Assembly: GCA_023423045.1 (NCBI GenBank)
Contig: JAFAGA010000079.1
Location: 12,043-76,042, forward strand
Length of the DNA: 64,000 bases
From: Bacillota bacterium
GTDB lineage: Bacteria; Bacillota; Clostridia; Lachnospirales; Lachnospiraceae
Direction: 5' to 3'
Numbering within the stretch: position 1 is the first letter of the stretch; each line of letters begins with the position of its first letter. Both the position numbers and the translations under genes were made by a program. The notes under the pieces were generated by a model that saw only the letters and a program-made list of their open reading frames with translations, made no database searches and had not been told where the DNA came from. Below are positions 35,705-48,690 of this stretch, one piece after another.

Positions 35705-38035
35705 TTATATCTTTGCTGCTTCTCCGTTAATTCTTACGGTTATAGGATCGCCCTCCAATACCTTTACTATAGCGCTGTTATCCCCGTCAATCCTGATCTC
35801 CAGCCAGGAGGTCCTGTAATGAATGCGGAAATTCAGGCTTTCCCATTCTTTCGGCATATTGGGACGAATCGATAAGATACCGTCTTCTCCGATGGCAACT
35901 CCCGCAAATCCGAATACAACGGTCTGCCACACACCCCCGGTATTGGCGGCATGAATGCCTTCTCTTGTATTTCTCTGCAGATTCAGCAAATCAATAAAGG
36001 CTGCACGGCGAAGATAGCGGTATGCCTTGGAACCGTCGCCCACCTTAAGTCCCATAACGGAGTAAATGCTGGGGCTTAGGGAAGATCCGTGAAGAGTACG
36101 TTTTTCGTAATACTCATAATTTAATCTGGTCGTCTCTTCCTCGAACTCTTCTGCCATCAGGTGAAGCAGCATGACAACATCGGCCTGCTTGATAATCTGC
36201 GTTTCCCTCGCCCTTCTGTTCCTTAGCGCTTCGGGACGGATCGGCCAGTCATTCTCATCATATTTCTCAATTACAATATTCTCCAGCTCAAAATAACCTT
36301 CAAACTGCTCCAGAAGCTTTGTGCCTTCTTTTCTTGGAAGGTACATCTTTTCCTGAACCTCCTGCCATTTTATCAATTCCTCTTTGGTCAGTCCGGTTTT
36401 CTCTATCAACTCCCGGTATGCTCCGGTGTGTTCCTTCTCTAATGTATCGACCAGGGAAAGCACATAGCGCAGATTCCATTTAGCCAGATAATTTGTATAC
36501 AAATTGTTGTTCACCGGCTCATGCCATTCATCGGGGCCGGTTACCTGATTGATTTCATAGCGGTCCTTCCCTGCCACGTATTCACAGCGGCTTGCCCAGA
36601 ATCTCGCGGTTTCCGTCAAAATCTCAGCGCCTTTACCCAGCAGGAACTCCATATCCCCGGTAATCTTCACATAATCATAGACACCATAAGCAACGGCTGC
36701 TGTTACGTGATGCTCATATACCGCTACATAGCAGCGGTAACAGGTACCGTCCGGCTCGATGGTCCAGTCCGGACACTGCTCCGTACCGTCATCTGCAGAT
36801 TCCCATGGATACTGTGCCCCCTGATATCCGTTCTTTCTGGCATTGGCTCTTGCCGCATCCAGCAGCCGGTACCGGTAGGTCTCCAGGTTTCTGGCCGTTT
36901 TGGGAAAGACATGGGCAAAGAAGGGAAGCATGAATAATTCGGTATCCCAGAAGGCATGCCCGCCATATTCTTCTCCCGAGAGGAGCTTTGCTCCCACATT
37001 GACCCGGTCATCATGCTCATTGCCGGTGCTCATCAGATGGAAGAGGTTAAAGCGTATGGCGCGATCCAGTTCAAAATCGCCTTCGATGCGGATATCCGCC
37101 TTTTCCCACAGGTTCGCATATACAGCCTCATGTGCTGCCAGCTCTTCCTCAAAGCCGGTCTGTATAAAGGCATCGATCTCTTCCTTGACTTTTGTATGAA
37201 GCGCATATTTTGCCGCTTCCCGCTGGGTGAACATGGACACATACTTCACGATTTCCACCGTCTCGCCTTCTGCTGCATCAAAATCAGCGAATTCAACCGC
37301 CTGCTCACCAAAGGCTCCAAAGCTTCTGTTCTTTAAAATGTTTTCCTTGTTTAGACCGGTTCCGCTATTTTTATAAGCCTCAATGCGGCATCCGGTTCCG
37401 ACATGCAAATGATTGTCCCGGGTTGCCACCTCAATATAAGCACCGTCTGCATCCAGCTTTTCATTGGCTGTCATATAGGTGTGCTTTACCTTAAAGCGGG
37501 GTGCATCATAGAAATTAAAAATGGAGCCGTCGATCATGCTTTCCACTTCAATAATTCCGCTATAATTCAACGGAGTTACATATAACTTAACGCCCATCCG
37601 GTGTACCCTGGCACGGCTGGCAAAGCGGATCCCTTCCAACAGAGTTTCCCTGCCTTTCTTATCCCTCAGCAGAACACGTCTGGCCAACAGCGCATGCTTC
37701 ATGTCCAAAACTCTGGAAAACTCCAGAATCTCACAATCTTCGATTCCAATCAGCTCTTTTTCCACATATAGCCTTATTCCAAGCCAGTTGGGAAGGGCCG
37801 CAAGCTCACGCATAAAGGTTTCCGACTTATCAAATACACCGTTGATATATAAATACGGAAGCGTAATCTTTGTGCCTTCCTCGTAGCTTCCCCGGATTCC
37901 CAGATAACCATTGGACAAGCTGAATAAACTCTCATATTTCAGATTTTCTTCCGGCTCGTACTCCTGCTGCAAAATCATCCAGTCATCTGTACTGAGCATC
38001 TCATTTAACTTTTCTGAAAACCGATCTCTAATCAT
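35705..38035 (-). CDS. GH65 disaccharide phosphorylase (maltose/kojibiose phosphorylase-like)
   Basis: Family-65 enzymes phosphorolyse alpha-glucosides to beta-glucose 1-phosphate and a free acceptor. This protein is 776 aa, typical for the family: an N-terminal beta-sandwich, then an (alpha/alpha)6 barrel with FWDTELFMLPFF at residues 362-373 and the catalytic-acid region VTGPDEWHEPVNNNLYTNY at 498-516 (acid E503 by motif). A 22-codon N-terminal extension is possible, but AAGGAG 8 nt before ATG at 38035 fixes the start. It follows the beta-galactosidase gene by 99 nt. No beta-phosphoglucomutase is adjacent. Substrate among maltose, kojibiose, nigerose, trehalose or glucosyl-galactose cannot be decided by eye. 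Confidence 0.9.
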   Translation of the reverse strand: MIRDRFSEKLNEMLSTDDWMILQQEYEPEENLKYESLFSLSNGYLGIRGSYEEGTKITLPYLYINGVFDKSETFMRELAALPNWLGIRLYVEKELIGIEDCEILEFSRVLDMKHALLARRVLLRDKKGRETLLEGIRFASRARVHRMGVKLYVTPLNYSGIIEVESMIDGSIFNFYDAPRFKVKHTYMTANEKLDADGAYIEVATRDNHLHVGTGCRIEAYKNSGTGLNKENILKNRSFGAFGEQAVEFADFDAAEGETVEIVKYVSMFTQREAAKYALHTKVKEEIDAFIQTGFEEELAAHEAVYANLWEKADIRIEGDFELDRAIRFNLFHLMSTGNEHDDRVNVGAKLLSGEEYGGHAFWDTELFMLPFFAHVFPKTARNLETYRYRLLDAARANARKNGYQGAQYPWESADDGTEQCPDWTIEPDGTCYRCYVAVYEHHVTAAVAYGVYDYVKITGDMEFLLGKGAEILTETARFWASRCEYVAGKDRYEINQVTGPDEWHEPVNNNLYTNYLAKWNLRYVLSLVDTLEKEHTGAYRELIEKTGLTKEELIKWQEVQEKMYLPRKEGTKLLEQFEGYFELENIVIEKYDENDWPIRPEALRNRRARETQIIKQADVVMLLHLMAEEFEEETTRLNYEYYEKRTLHGSSLSPSIYSVMGLKVGDGSKAYRYLRRAAFIDLLNLQRNTREGIHAANTGGVWQTVVFGFAGVAIGEDGILSIRPNMPKEWESLNFRIHYRTSWLEIRIDGDNSAIVKVLEGDPITVRINGEAAKI

Positions 38036-38134
38036 TTTTCGCTCCTTATATCTTCTTAATCGAAGGAAGATTTCTTGCTTCCGATTCTCTCCTGATAGCA
38101 TTAATCTTCCCTCGGTGTTCCGATTTCTGTCTCC

Positions 38135-42050
<3,916 letters not shown>

Positions 42051-42051
<1 letters not shown>

Positions 42052-42974
42052 TACTTCATACCTCCCTTTCTCTTTTTATTTCCCTTTTTTGCTTCCGCCT
42101 CATAGAATACCCAGGTGGAGGAAGATTTGAATACCAGTGCGGTTAAAATCAGTATAGTAATGAACATCACCCAGGCATTGGCACTTGCATAGCCCAGCTT
42201 ATGATGCTTGAATGCGTTGTTGTAGGTATAGAGTCCGTAGAAATAGGTGGATTTTAACGGACCTCCTCCGGTCAGCAGCATTACCAGGGTAACCTGCTGG
42301 AACGAACCGATAATCGAAGTAATCAGGTTAAATAAAATAGTAGGTGTGATAATCGGCAGGGTAATACTGAAGAACTGCCTGGCGGGACTTGCCCCGTCAA
42401 TGGACGCAGCTTCAAATACATCGATTGGTATGCTTTTAATGTCGGTATAAAAGATGAGCATCATCGTACCCACACCGAAGGCACTGGCCAGGATTACCGC
42501 AAACAGAGCCCATGCAGGGTCTACCAGCCACCTGGGGCCTTCAATCCCCAGCAAGGATAATAAATAATTCAATACACCGTAGTCACCGTTCAGGATCCAC
42601 TCCCAGATAATTGAGACCGCTACGCCGGAGATGACCGCGGGGATATAGAAAATGGTACGGTATACCTTCACACCCTTTACCGGCTGCGTAATCAGCATCG
42701 CAAGGAATAATGCAATACCCATGTTTAGCGGTACGAAAATTGCTGCGTATTTAAGACTGATTGTTAAAGACTTCCAGAACTGAGTGTCCTTTGTAAACAT
42801 CTCTATGTAGTTCCCAAAACCTCTAAATTCCGGCTCCGATGTCAGCGGCCAGTCAAAAAAGCTCATACCCAGAGATAGGATGAGCGGACCGATGGTAAAT
42901 ACCAAAAAACCAATAATCCATGGAGTAATGAAGAAATACGGAGTTGCATTCCTTATAAACTTTTTACGCTTCAT
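42051..42974 (-). CDS. Sugar ABC transporter permease (MalF type)
   Basis: This is a CUT1 permease, 307 aa. The EAA loop is VFEAASIDGASPARQFF near residues 203-219 and the LLTGGGPLKST signature follows. It is separated from the binding-protein gene by 241 nt containing a hairpin and degenerate T-rich repeats. It should import the galactoside that is cleaved by the downstream GH2 and GH65 enzymes. Confidence 0.93.
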
Positions 42975-43066
42975 AATTTTTCTCCTGCCTAGATGATTCT
43001 CTTATTTCCAAAACAACGAGCGGTACACGCCTGGAACTACCCGTTGCTTCATCAGGGAAGACAGAA

Positions 43067-43095
43067 GTTATCCGGAGCATCACACTCCAGATAAC
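43067..43095 (-). other. Intercistronic stem-loop between binding protein and permease genes
   Basis: GTTATC-GGAG and CTCC-GATAAC pair with one internal mismatch around a 7-nt loop. On the minus strand no T tract follows. Its position matches the hairpins at 4401-4429 and 22073-22107 in the other CUT1 operons. Confidence 0.6.
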
Positions 43096-43118
43096 CTGCA
43101 TCTTCTTTGTTACCACGT

Positions 43119-43210
43119 TTTACTTTGTTGTATCACTTTATTGCTATATTGCTTTATTTGTATATTGCTTTATTCTGTACTGTTATATCGCTGTATTACT
43201 TTATTTGTAT
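43119..43210. repeat. Degenerate T-rich short repeats after the binding-protein gene
   Basis: Variants of ATTGCTTTATTTGTAT recur about four times directly downstream of the binding-protein stop codon. They are imperfect and low in complexity; no function is evident. Confidence 0.5.
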
Positions 43211-43215
43211 CCTAC

Positions 43216-44454
43216 TTATTGCTGTACCGCATTATTCAATACATCCGGTACGCTTTGCAATGCACTGGGGTTGAACATCTCTTCAAAGGACAGGGACAGG
43301 TTTTCTGATAATTCAGACCAATCCTTGATAATAAAGCTTGCCGGTGTATAACCCTTACTCTGCTCCAGCATCACATAAAAAGGTGCATATTCCGGTTGTT
43401 CCATAATCTTTTCGGACTCTACCACGCTGTTTAATACAGGTAATTCCAGTCCGATACGGTCCTTATTTGCGTCTTCATTGGTCCAGAATTTGATGAATTC
43501 CCATGCCGCATCCTTATTCTTGCTGTCCTTGGACATAGAGATACCGGAGGAACTTAAGATACTCACAGAATCCTTGTCCGCACCTGCAAATGCAGGGATC
43601 GTTGCAACTCCGTAATTCAAACCGTCTTCTTTAAGAGAGCTGATTGACCAGGAGCCGTAGATATACATTGCCACCGCACCGGAACGGAATTCGGTTGTTC
43701 CGCTCTTCTCCGTAGCTACAGCATAGCCCTCCTTCTCCATATCCTGAAACATCTGGAATACTTCCTGTGCTTTCTCGGAATTCAAATTCCCTTCCAGCTT
43801 GCCGTCTTTATCGCAATAAGCGGCTCCGTTACTCCATAGATACATCTCAAAATCATACGGATCGGGCTTCATCTGGAAGGAAAATCCCTTGGCAGAGGTC
43901 TTCTCGGAGATAGTCCTGGCTGCTGCCTTTAAATCATCCCAGGTCCATTCAGCCGTAGGTTCTGCCACACCTGCTTCTGCAAATAAATCCTTATTGTAAA
44001 ATAAGGTATGTGTTGTAAATCCGATGGGAATACCGTATACCTGATCATTGATAGCATTATAGTTCCAGAGAGTCTCATAGAAGTTGGCCTTATAACCTTC
44101 GCCTTCCTTCTCAATGTATCCATCCAGCGGCTCCAATCCCCCAAAGTATGCCGGATAGTTCCACATGTACATAATATCCGGTGCATCCCCGGAACCCATT
44201 CCTGCACTGATTTTCGTATCAAAGTCACTGCCGTAAGCCTCCAGCGTTACCTCAATGTCATCATGTGCCGCATTGAACTTGTCCACCAGAGCCTGCTGGC
44301 GATCCACATCTTCTGCCACATCCCAGGATGCAAAACGGATTTTTGCTTTTCCGCCTTTTGCTGTATCTGTATTGCCGCTGCTCTTACCGCATCCGCCAAG
44401 GACTGTCACCAAGGCTAAGGCTAATACACATAGTACTGCTAACTTTCTTTTCAT
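43216..44454 (-). CDS. Sugar ABC transporter substrate-binding lipoprotein
   Basis: This is a family-1 binding protein, 412 aa. The signal peptide ends in lipobox VLGGC with the cysteine near residue 22, followed by a short Ser/Gly/Thr linker. Mature-domain motifs such as DAPDIMYMWNYPAYFGGLEPLDGYIEKE split by family-typical loops are seen. GTAGGAGGAAGG precedes the ATG. It is the first gene of the operon with two permeases, GH2 and GH65, and is read from a strong promoter, so it probably binds a galactose-containing oligosaccharide. Confidence 0.92.
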   Translation of the reverse strand: MKRKLAVLCVLALALVTVLGGCGKSSGNTDTAKGGKAKIRFASWDVAEDVDRQQALVDKFNAAHDDIEVTLEAYGSDFDTKISAGMGSGDAPDIMYMWNYPAYFGGLEPLDGYIEKEGEGYKANFYETLWNYNAINDQVYGIPIGFTTHTLFYNKDLFAEAGVAEPTAEWTWDDLKAAARTISEKTSAKGFSFQMKPDPYDFEMYLWSNGAAYCDKDGKLEGNLNSEKAQEVFQMFQDMEKEGYAVATEKSGTTEFRSGAVAMYIYGSWSISSLKEDGLNYGVATIPAFAGADKDSVSILSSSGISMSKDSKNKDAAWEFIKFWTNEDANKDRIGLELPVLNSVVESEKIMEQPEYAPFYVMLEQSKGYTPASFIIKDWSELSENLSLSFEEMFNPSALQSVPDVLNNAVQQ

Positions 44455-44476
44455 AAACCTTCCTCCTACTATTTTA

Positions 44477-44513
44477 GTAAATATATTATATTATTTACTT
44501 AGTAATATTTCAA
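44477..44513 (-). promoter_or_regulatory. Promoter and candidate operator of the galactoside operon
   Basis: On the minus strand TTGAAA (44508-44513) and TATAAT (44485-44490) are exactly 17 nt apart, 31 nt upstream of the ATG. The spacer holds TTACTAAGTAA, an odd-centred palindrome, and AGTAAAT/ATTTACT flank the -10 box with an 11-nt spacer. These symmetric sites are candidate repressor sites; they do not look like the CG-centred operators usual for LacI proteins. Confidence 0.65.
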
Positions 44514-45078
44514 TAGTTTTAGTCGATTAATTGATTTTTCTCGTATAATCAACATTTTTATTGTGTGCTTTTTGTGCAATATTACATAACCATATATATT
44601 AAAAGCATTATGAGGCTCGCTAGCCGCATTTTATTTCAGTAAATATTTTTCACTTTTACTATATATTATAATTTTTTTCTAATTTAGTTTCATGTAATTC
44701 TAGTATTTACCTTTTTTCCGACACTATGCCCGAATTTCCTTTCTTGATACCATGCTTTCCTTCTCAGGCACTGCTGAAAATACTAACATTTCTCCTCAAT
44801 CAATAAATTCAGAATAATGAGTTTAGAATCCGGAATTAAAGCGTTGATGGATAAAAAGTACAGTGTTATAATAAATAAATAAATTTTTTCTGGCATCCCC
44901 CAAATCCGAATTCGAACTCCATCTTCAGAGCAACCCGGAAATAATCTATATAACTCATCGGCTCAGCTTCTATAAATAAGCTGCGACAGCGGATAACCTT
45001 ATATTAAAGCTGTCCCAAATTTTTCTTTCAGCAAAAGCCAACTTTCAGAAACCAAACTAGAAACAGGAGGAAATGATC
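44514..45078. other. Gene-free region between galactoside operon and acetyltransferase
   Basis: This 565-nt AT-rich stretch has no open frame with a ribosome site. A small hairpin CAGCTT/AAGCTG occurs near 44968-44987, followed by GACAGC/GCTGTC with an 18-nt spacer. I see no known riboswitch. Confidence 0.5.
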
Positions 45079-45498
45079 ATGTTTCAGATCAGATATGTTG
45101 AAAATACGGATAAAGATTTTTGGTACACATTGGACCGGCATTTACCGGAAGCGGAATTCACTAAGAAAGCAGCTGATAAAAGAGGCTATGTCCTGCTAGA
45201 GAATGATAAGCCCATCGGTGTATTTCGCTATCATATGTTCTGGGACAACACCCCCTTTCTTTCCCTTATTTATATTGATTTTTCCTGCCATAATAAGGGA
45301 TATGGCCGGAAAGCAATGGAATTCTGGGAAAACGAGATGCGCGGGCAGGGTTATAAAATGCTTATGACCTCCACCCAGGTAAATGAGGATGCTCAGCATT
45401 TTTACCGTAAACTTGGTTTTAAGGATTGCGGATGCCTGGTAATGGATATTCCAGGTTTTGAGCAGCCCCTGGAAATGTTTATGGTTAAGCCCCTTTAA
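45079..45498 (+). CDS. GNAT-family N-acetyltransferase
   Basis: This is an acetyl-CoA-dependent acetyltransferase of 139 aa. The acetyl-CoA loop is IDFSCHNKGYGRKAMEFWE (Q/RxxGxG/A equivalent), and the C-terminal motif is AQHFYRKLGFKDCG. The target is unknown. ATG at 45073 lies 2 nt from AGGAGG and is too close; ATG at 45079 has 8-nt spacing. It is followed by a small cysteine-containing protein gene and another GNAT gene in the same direction. Confidence 0.85.
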   Translation: MFQIRYVENTDKDFWYTLDRHLPEAEFTKKAADKRGYVLLENDKPIGVFRYHMFWDNTPFLSLIYIDFSCHNKGYGRKAMEFWENEMRGQGYKMLMTSTQVNEDAQHFYRKLGFKDCGCLVMDIPGFEQPLEMFMVKPL

Positions 45499-45600
45499 AA
45501 TAAAAAAAGATATCTTATTAATCAGAAACTTGGTTCAGGCGAAAAAATATGAGTTCCACAGAGAGCTTTTATTATTTATTATAGGAAGGAGGAAAACGCT

Positions 45601-45837
45601 ATGATCCCGCAAGGCGAAGAATTAGTTAAAATCCTTGCCAAATTTGCAGAATGCGGTTGGGATGTAATTGATGCCCCCGCAAAGGCATGGCTGGAGGCTT
45701 TAGGGAAGGATGATATCCCGGAAGCGGTTACCGCCGAGTTAGTGACTGCAATTGAGCAGGCAGACAAGGAGTGCGGAAGCTGCGGCTGCGAATTTGACCC
45801 GCTTTACAAGAGGGCATTGGAGTTATTGCGCGCTTAA
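45601..45837 (+). CDS. Small acidic protein with CGSCGC motif
   Basis: I do not recognise this 78-aa protein. It is acidic, predicted mostly helical, and has a cysteine group ECGSCGCEFDPLYKRALELL near the C-terminus that could bind a metal. AAGGAGG lies 9 nt before the ATG, a strong site, so I take it as a real gene. It is the middle of three same-strand genes, between two acetyltransferases. Confidence 0.7.
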   Translation: MIPQGEELVKILAKFAECGWDVIDAPAKAWLEALGKDDIPEAVTAELVTAIEQADKECGSCGCEFDPLYKRALELLRA

Positions 45838-45878
45838 GGTTCGGCAGACCATATAGCCATCTAAGGAGGTATTCTGTT

Positions 45879-46388
45879 ATGTTGGTATTAGTAAGACCTG
45901 ATAGTCAGTATAAGGCACAGATCTTTGCAATGATGGATGAATGGTGCTCAACCGGAGAAAAAATTGTTCCTTATTCCATTCGCAAAACTGATTATCATGA
46001 CTTTGGGAATTATATTCAAGGCTTTGAGGAGGAGGAAAAAGGAGGGGAAGGCTTCGTTCCCGCCACCACATTATTCTGTTTGGATACGGACAGAGATATT
46101 TTTGTTGGTGCAGTGAATATTCGGCATTATTTAAATGAATCATTATTATTACACGGGGGACATATCGGTGACGGAATCCGACCGTCTGAAAGAAGAAAGG
46201 GCTATGCTACCGCCATGATCGGGCTTGCTCTGGACGAGTGCAAAAAGCTGGGCCTTGAGCGAATTCTCATGATCTGCGATAAGAGCAATATCGGTTCCGC
46301 TAAAAGCATTATGAATAATGGAGGTATTTTGGAAAATGAGATTGAAGTGAACGGTATTCTCCTGCAGAGATACTGGATTACGATATAA
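45879..46388 (+). CDS. GNAT-family N-acetyltransferase
   Basis: This is a 169-aa acetyltransferase related to predicted YjhQ/Y-type GNAT proteins. The acetyl-CoA site is GDGIRPSERRKGYATAMIGL, and the C-terminal ICDKSNIGSAKSIMNNGG resembles amino-group acetyltransferases. AAGGAGG lies 9 nt before the ATG. The substrate is unknown. Confidence 0.88.
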   Translation: MLVLVRPDSQYKAQIFAMMDEWCSTGEKIVPYSIRKTDYHDFGNYIQGFEEEEKGGEGFVPATTLFCLDTDRDIFVGAVNIRHYLNESLLLHGGHIGDGIRPSERRKGYATAMIGLALDECKKLGLERILMICDKSNIGSAKSIMNNGGILENEIEVNGILLQRYWITI

Positions 46389-46494
46389 ATCAAAACCCTG
46401 AGTATTCATCCGTATATCGATTTTGTGAATATTCATCAATATATCCACTTTATTCATCAATGAACTTTATTTATCTATATACCGGCTTTATGAG

Positions 46495-46523
46495 TTGACA
46501 TATAGTTCGCTCTGTGATACTCT
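46495..46523 (+). promoter_or_regulatory. Promoter of the argS attenuator transcript
   Basis: TTGACA and TACTCT are separated by exactly 17 nt. The predicted start near 46530 puts the leader peptide directly at the 5' end of the transcript. Confidence 0.75.
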
Positions 46524-46550
46524 ACAAAAAACATGGAAGGGATTAATAAC

Positions 46551-46607
46551 ATGACAGCTATCATTTCTATCAGCTTAAGACGCAGATGCAGATGTAGGCT
46601 CTTGTGA
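46551..46607 (+). CDS. Arginine-rich leader peptide of argS attenuator
   Basis: ATG at 46551 opens an 18-codon frame ending TGA at 46607. The peptide is MTAIISISLRRRCRCRLL: five arginine codons (AGA, CGC, AGA, AGA, AGG) lie within seven consecutive codons. GGAAGGG lies about 10 nt upstream. It is followed by an intrinsic terminator and then argS. By analogy with his, leu and trp leader peptides, ribosome stalling at the Arg codons when charged tRNA-Arg is scarce would prevent termination. The stall region (46579-46584) can pair with 46659-46665, the strand that alternatively forms the antiterminator. Confidence 0.75.
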   Translation: MTAIISISLRRRCRCRLL

Positions 46608-46659
46608 TTATGGAAAGATATTTCCGTATAGTTGCAAGAGGGATACATCTTGTTTCTAT

Positions 46660-46732
46660 GCGGTCCTAAGCATATATCTATCATGGGGAACCGTATTGGA
46701 TTTTTAAATAAAATCATTACGGTTCCTTTTTT
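46660..46732 (+). terminator. argS leader: Attenuator: antiterminator arm and terminator before argS
   Basis: GGAACCGTA (46687-46695) and TACGGTTCC (46718-46726) form a perfect 9-bp stem, with an inner GATTTT/AAAATC stem, followed by six T residues. CGGTCC at 46661-46666 can instead pair with GGAACCG at 46687-46693 (one bulged A), which would open the terminator. The whole element ends 36 nt before the argS ATG. Confidence 0.8.
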
Positions 46733-46768
46733 ATTGATGCGCAATATGCGCAGAAACGGAGGGATACA

Positions 46769-48466
46769 ATGAAAGAAATTCTTAGTAACATGATCGCAGC
46801 ACATTTAGAGGGATTTTCTCAAAAAGAGATTGAACAATTGCTGGAATCCCCGCCAGAATCCAATCTGGGAGACTACTCACTCCCCTGCTTTACCATCTCT
46901 AAGCGATTAAGAAAGCCACCGGCTGTTATAGCGGATCAACTGAAAAATGCACTGGAGCAAAACATGAATGAATCTGTCCTATGGAAATTGCAGGTGGTAA
47001 ATGGATATCTTAATTTATATCTGAACAAAAGCAATTATATAAAGCATGTGATTTATAATTTTCACACCGCCGTTTCAGAACTAAAAAATGAAGGCACGGG
47101 AAAAGTAATATGTATGGATTATTCCTCCCCTAACATTGCCAAGAACTTTCATGTAGGTCATCTGCGGACAACGGTTATTGGTAATTCTCTTTATAAAATA
47201 TATCACAAGCTGGGCTATCAGGTGATCCGGATAAATCATCTGGGTGATTGGGGTACACAATTCGGAAAGTTGATTGTTGCGTACAGGAACTGGAGTTCCA
47301 GTGAAGCGGTCGAGAGAGACGGGATTGAAGAATTACTGCGAATTTATGTGCTATTTAACAACAAAGCCGAGGCAGACCCTGCCCTGCAGGAGGAGGCCCG
47401 TTCCTGGTTTGTAAAAATGGAACAGGGAGATGAAGAAGCTCTTGCCATATGGAATTGGTTTAAAGAAATCAGCTTAAAGGAATTTGAAAGAGTATACAAA
47501 TTATTAGGGGTAGAATTCGACTATCATCTGGGTGAGAGCTTCTATATGGATAAAGTACCGGCACTTGTCTCCGAGCTGAAGGATAAGGGTTTGCTGGAAG
47601 AAAGCCAGGGTGCGAATATCATCAATCTGGAAGCTTATCACATGCCGCCATGCTTAATTACCAAGCGTGACGGCGGCTCCATCTATCACTCCCGGGATAT
47701 GGCCGCCGTATTATACCGCAAAAAGGAATATCAGTTTGATAAATGCTTATATATTACGGGTTTGGAACAGAAATTGCATTTTGCTCAGGTATTTAAAGCG
47801 ATTGAAATCATGGGATATGGTTGGGCGAATGATTTGGTTCACATCCCTTACGGTCTGGTAAGCCTGGCAGGAGAAAAGCTTTCAACCCGTGCCGGCAATA
47901 TAGTCTATGCTGAGGATATACTCCAGGAAGCAGTTCGCCGATCTTCCGCATTAATGCTCCAGAAAAATCCAAATCTGAGCAACAGAGACAAAGCAGCTGA
48001 AACAGTAGGAGTTGGTGCGGTTATCTTTCATGATTTATTCAATCAGCGTATTAAAAATGTGAACTTCTCCTGGGATGAGGTACTGAGCTTTGACGGAGCA
48101 AGCGGACCTTATGTGCAGTACACTTATGCACGGGCAAAAAGCATTTTGCGCAAGGGAGGGATCGAGAAAGTTAATTATAATATCAACACCAATTTACTGC
48201 TGGAGGAGTCCGGTTATGGCTTGGTCAAGGAAATTGCCTCCTATCCGGACAAAGTCAAAGAGGCTGCCGCAAAATATGAGCCTTCCATCATAGCGCGGTA
48301 CGCATGGAACCTTGCGTCTGCCTTTAATAAATTCTATCATAATTGTCCTATTCTAAACGCCGGGGAAGAAGTAAAAAATGCCCGCCTTGTATTGGTTGAC
48401 CTTACACAACAGACTATTAAAGCTTCCATGGAACTTCTGGGCATCCAATGTCCGGAGGTAATGTAA
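46769..48466 (+). CDS. argS: Arginyl-tRNA synthetase
   Basis: This enzyme charges tRNA-Arg with arginine. It is 565 aa, normal for bacterial ArgRS. Domains in order are the N-terminal Add-1 domain (1-100), the class I Rossmann fold with the HIGH variant HVGH at 128-131 (SSPNIAKNFHVGHLRTT region), the KMSKS variant in GEKLSTRAGN, and the DALR anticodon-binding domain at the end (YAWNLASAFNKFYHNCPIL). CGGAGGG precedes the ATG. It is expressed behind a leader peptide attenuator and terminated by the hairpin at 48576-48620. Confidence 0.97.
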   Translation: MKEILSNMIAAHLEGFSQKEIEQLLESPPESNLGDYSLPCFTISKRLRKPPAVIADQLKNALEQNMNESVLWKLQVVNGYLNLYLNKSNYIKHVIYNFHTAVSELKNEGTGKVICMDYSSPNIAKNFHVGHLRTTVIGNSLYKIYHKLGYQVIRINHLGDWGTQFGKLIVAYRNWSSSEAVERDGIEELLRIYVLFNNKAEADPALQEEARSWFVKMEQGDEEALAIWNWFKEISLKEFERVYKLLGVEFDYHLGESFYMDKVPALVSELKDKGLLEESQGANIINLEAYHMPPCLITKRDGGSIYHSRDMAAVLYRKKEYQFDKCLYITGLEQKLHFAQVFKAIEIMGYGWANDLVHIPYGLVSLAGEKLSTRAGNIVYAEDILQEAVRRSSALMLQKNPNLSNRDKAAETVGVGAVIFHDLFNQRIKNVNFSWDEVLSFDGASGPYVQYTYARAKSILRKGGIEKVNYNINTNLLLEESGYGLVKEIASYPDKVKEAAAKYEPSIIARYAWNLASAFNKFYHNCPILNAGEEVKNARLVLVDLTQQTIKASMELLGIQCPEVM

Positions 48467-48575
48467 TCCAGGAAACTCCTCCTGTTCTGATAAATATCAT
48501 AATATACTCTCCTTGATGCTTCGCTATTCCTACTGTCAATAAACAGGGATCTAGAGGAAGATCTTCATAAAAATA

Positions 48576-48620
48576 CCCCTTTTATCGAATAGTATTCTAT
48601 CACCTGTTCAATAAAAGGGG
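48576..48620. terminator. Terminator between argS and the LCP gene
   Basis: CCCCTTTTAT and ATAAAAGGGG pair, with an extra GAA/TTC segment, around a 17-nt loop. It lies between convergent genes; the minus side ends in TATTTTTAT and the plus side in CATTTCAT, so it mainly serves the minus-strand LCP gene and perhaps argS. Confidence 0.75.
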
Positions 48621-48690
48621 CATTTCATAACTGTATATCCTGGATTTTTCTGTTGACATCTTATGACCATGCCATTCCAGCGCTTACCTG

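Noticed and set aside
46475..46804. 109-codon frame on the minus strand upstream of argS
   Set aside because: It is antisense to the argS promoter, leader peptide and terminator, has no ribosome site and no recognisable domain.
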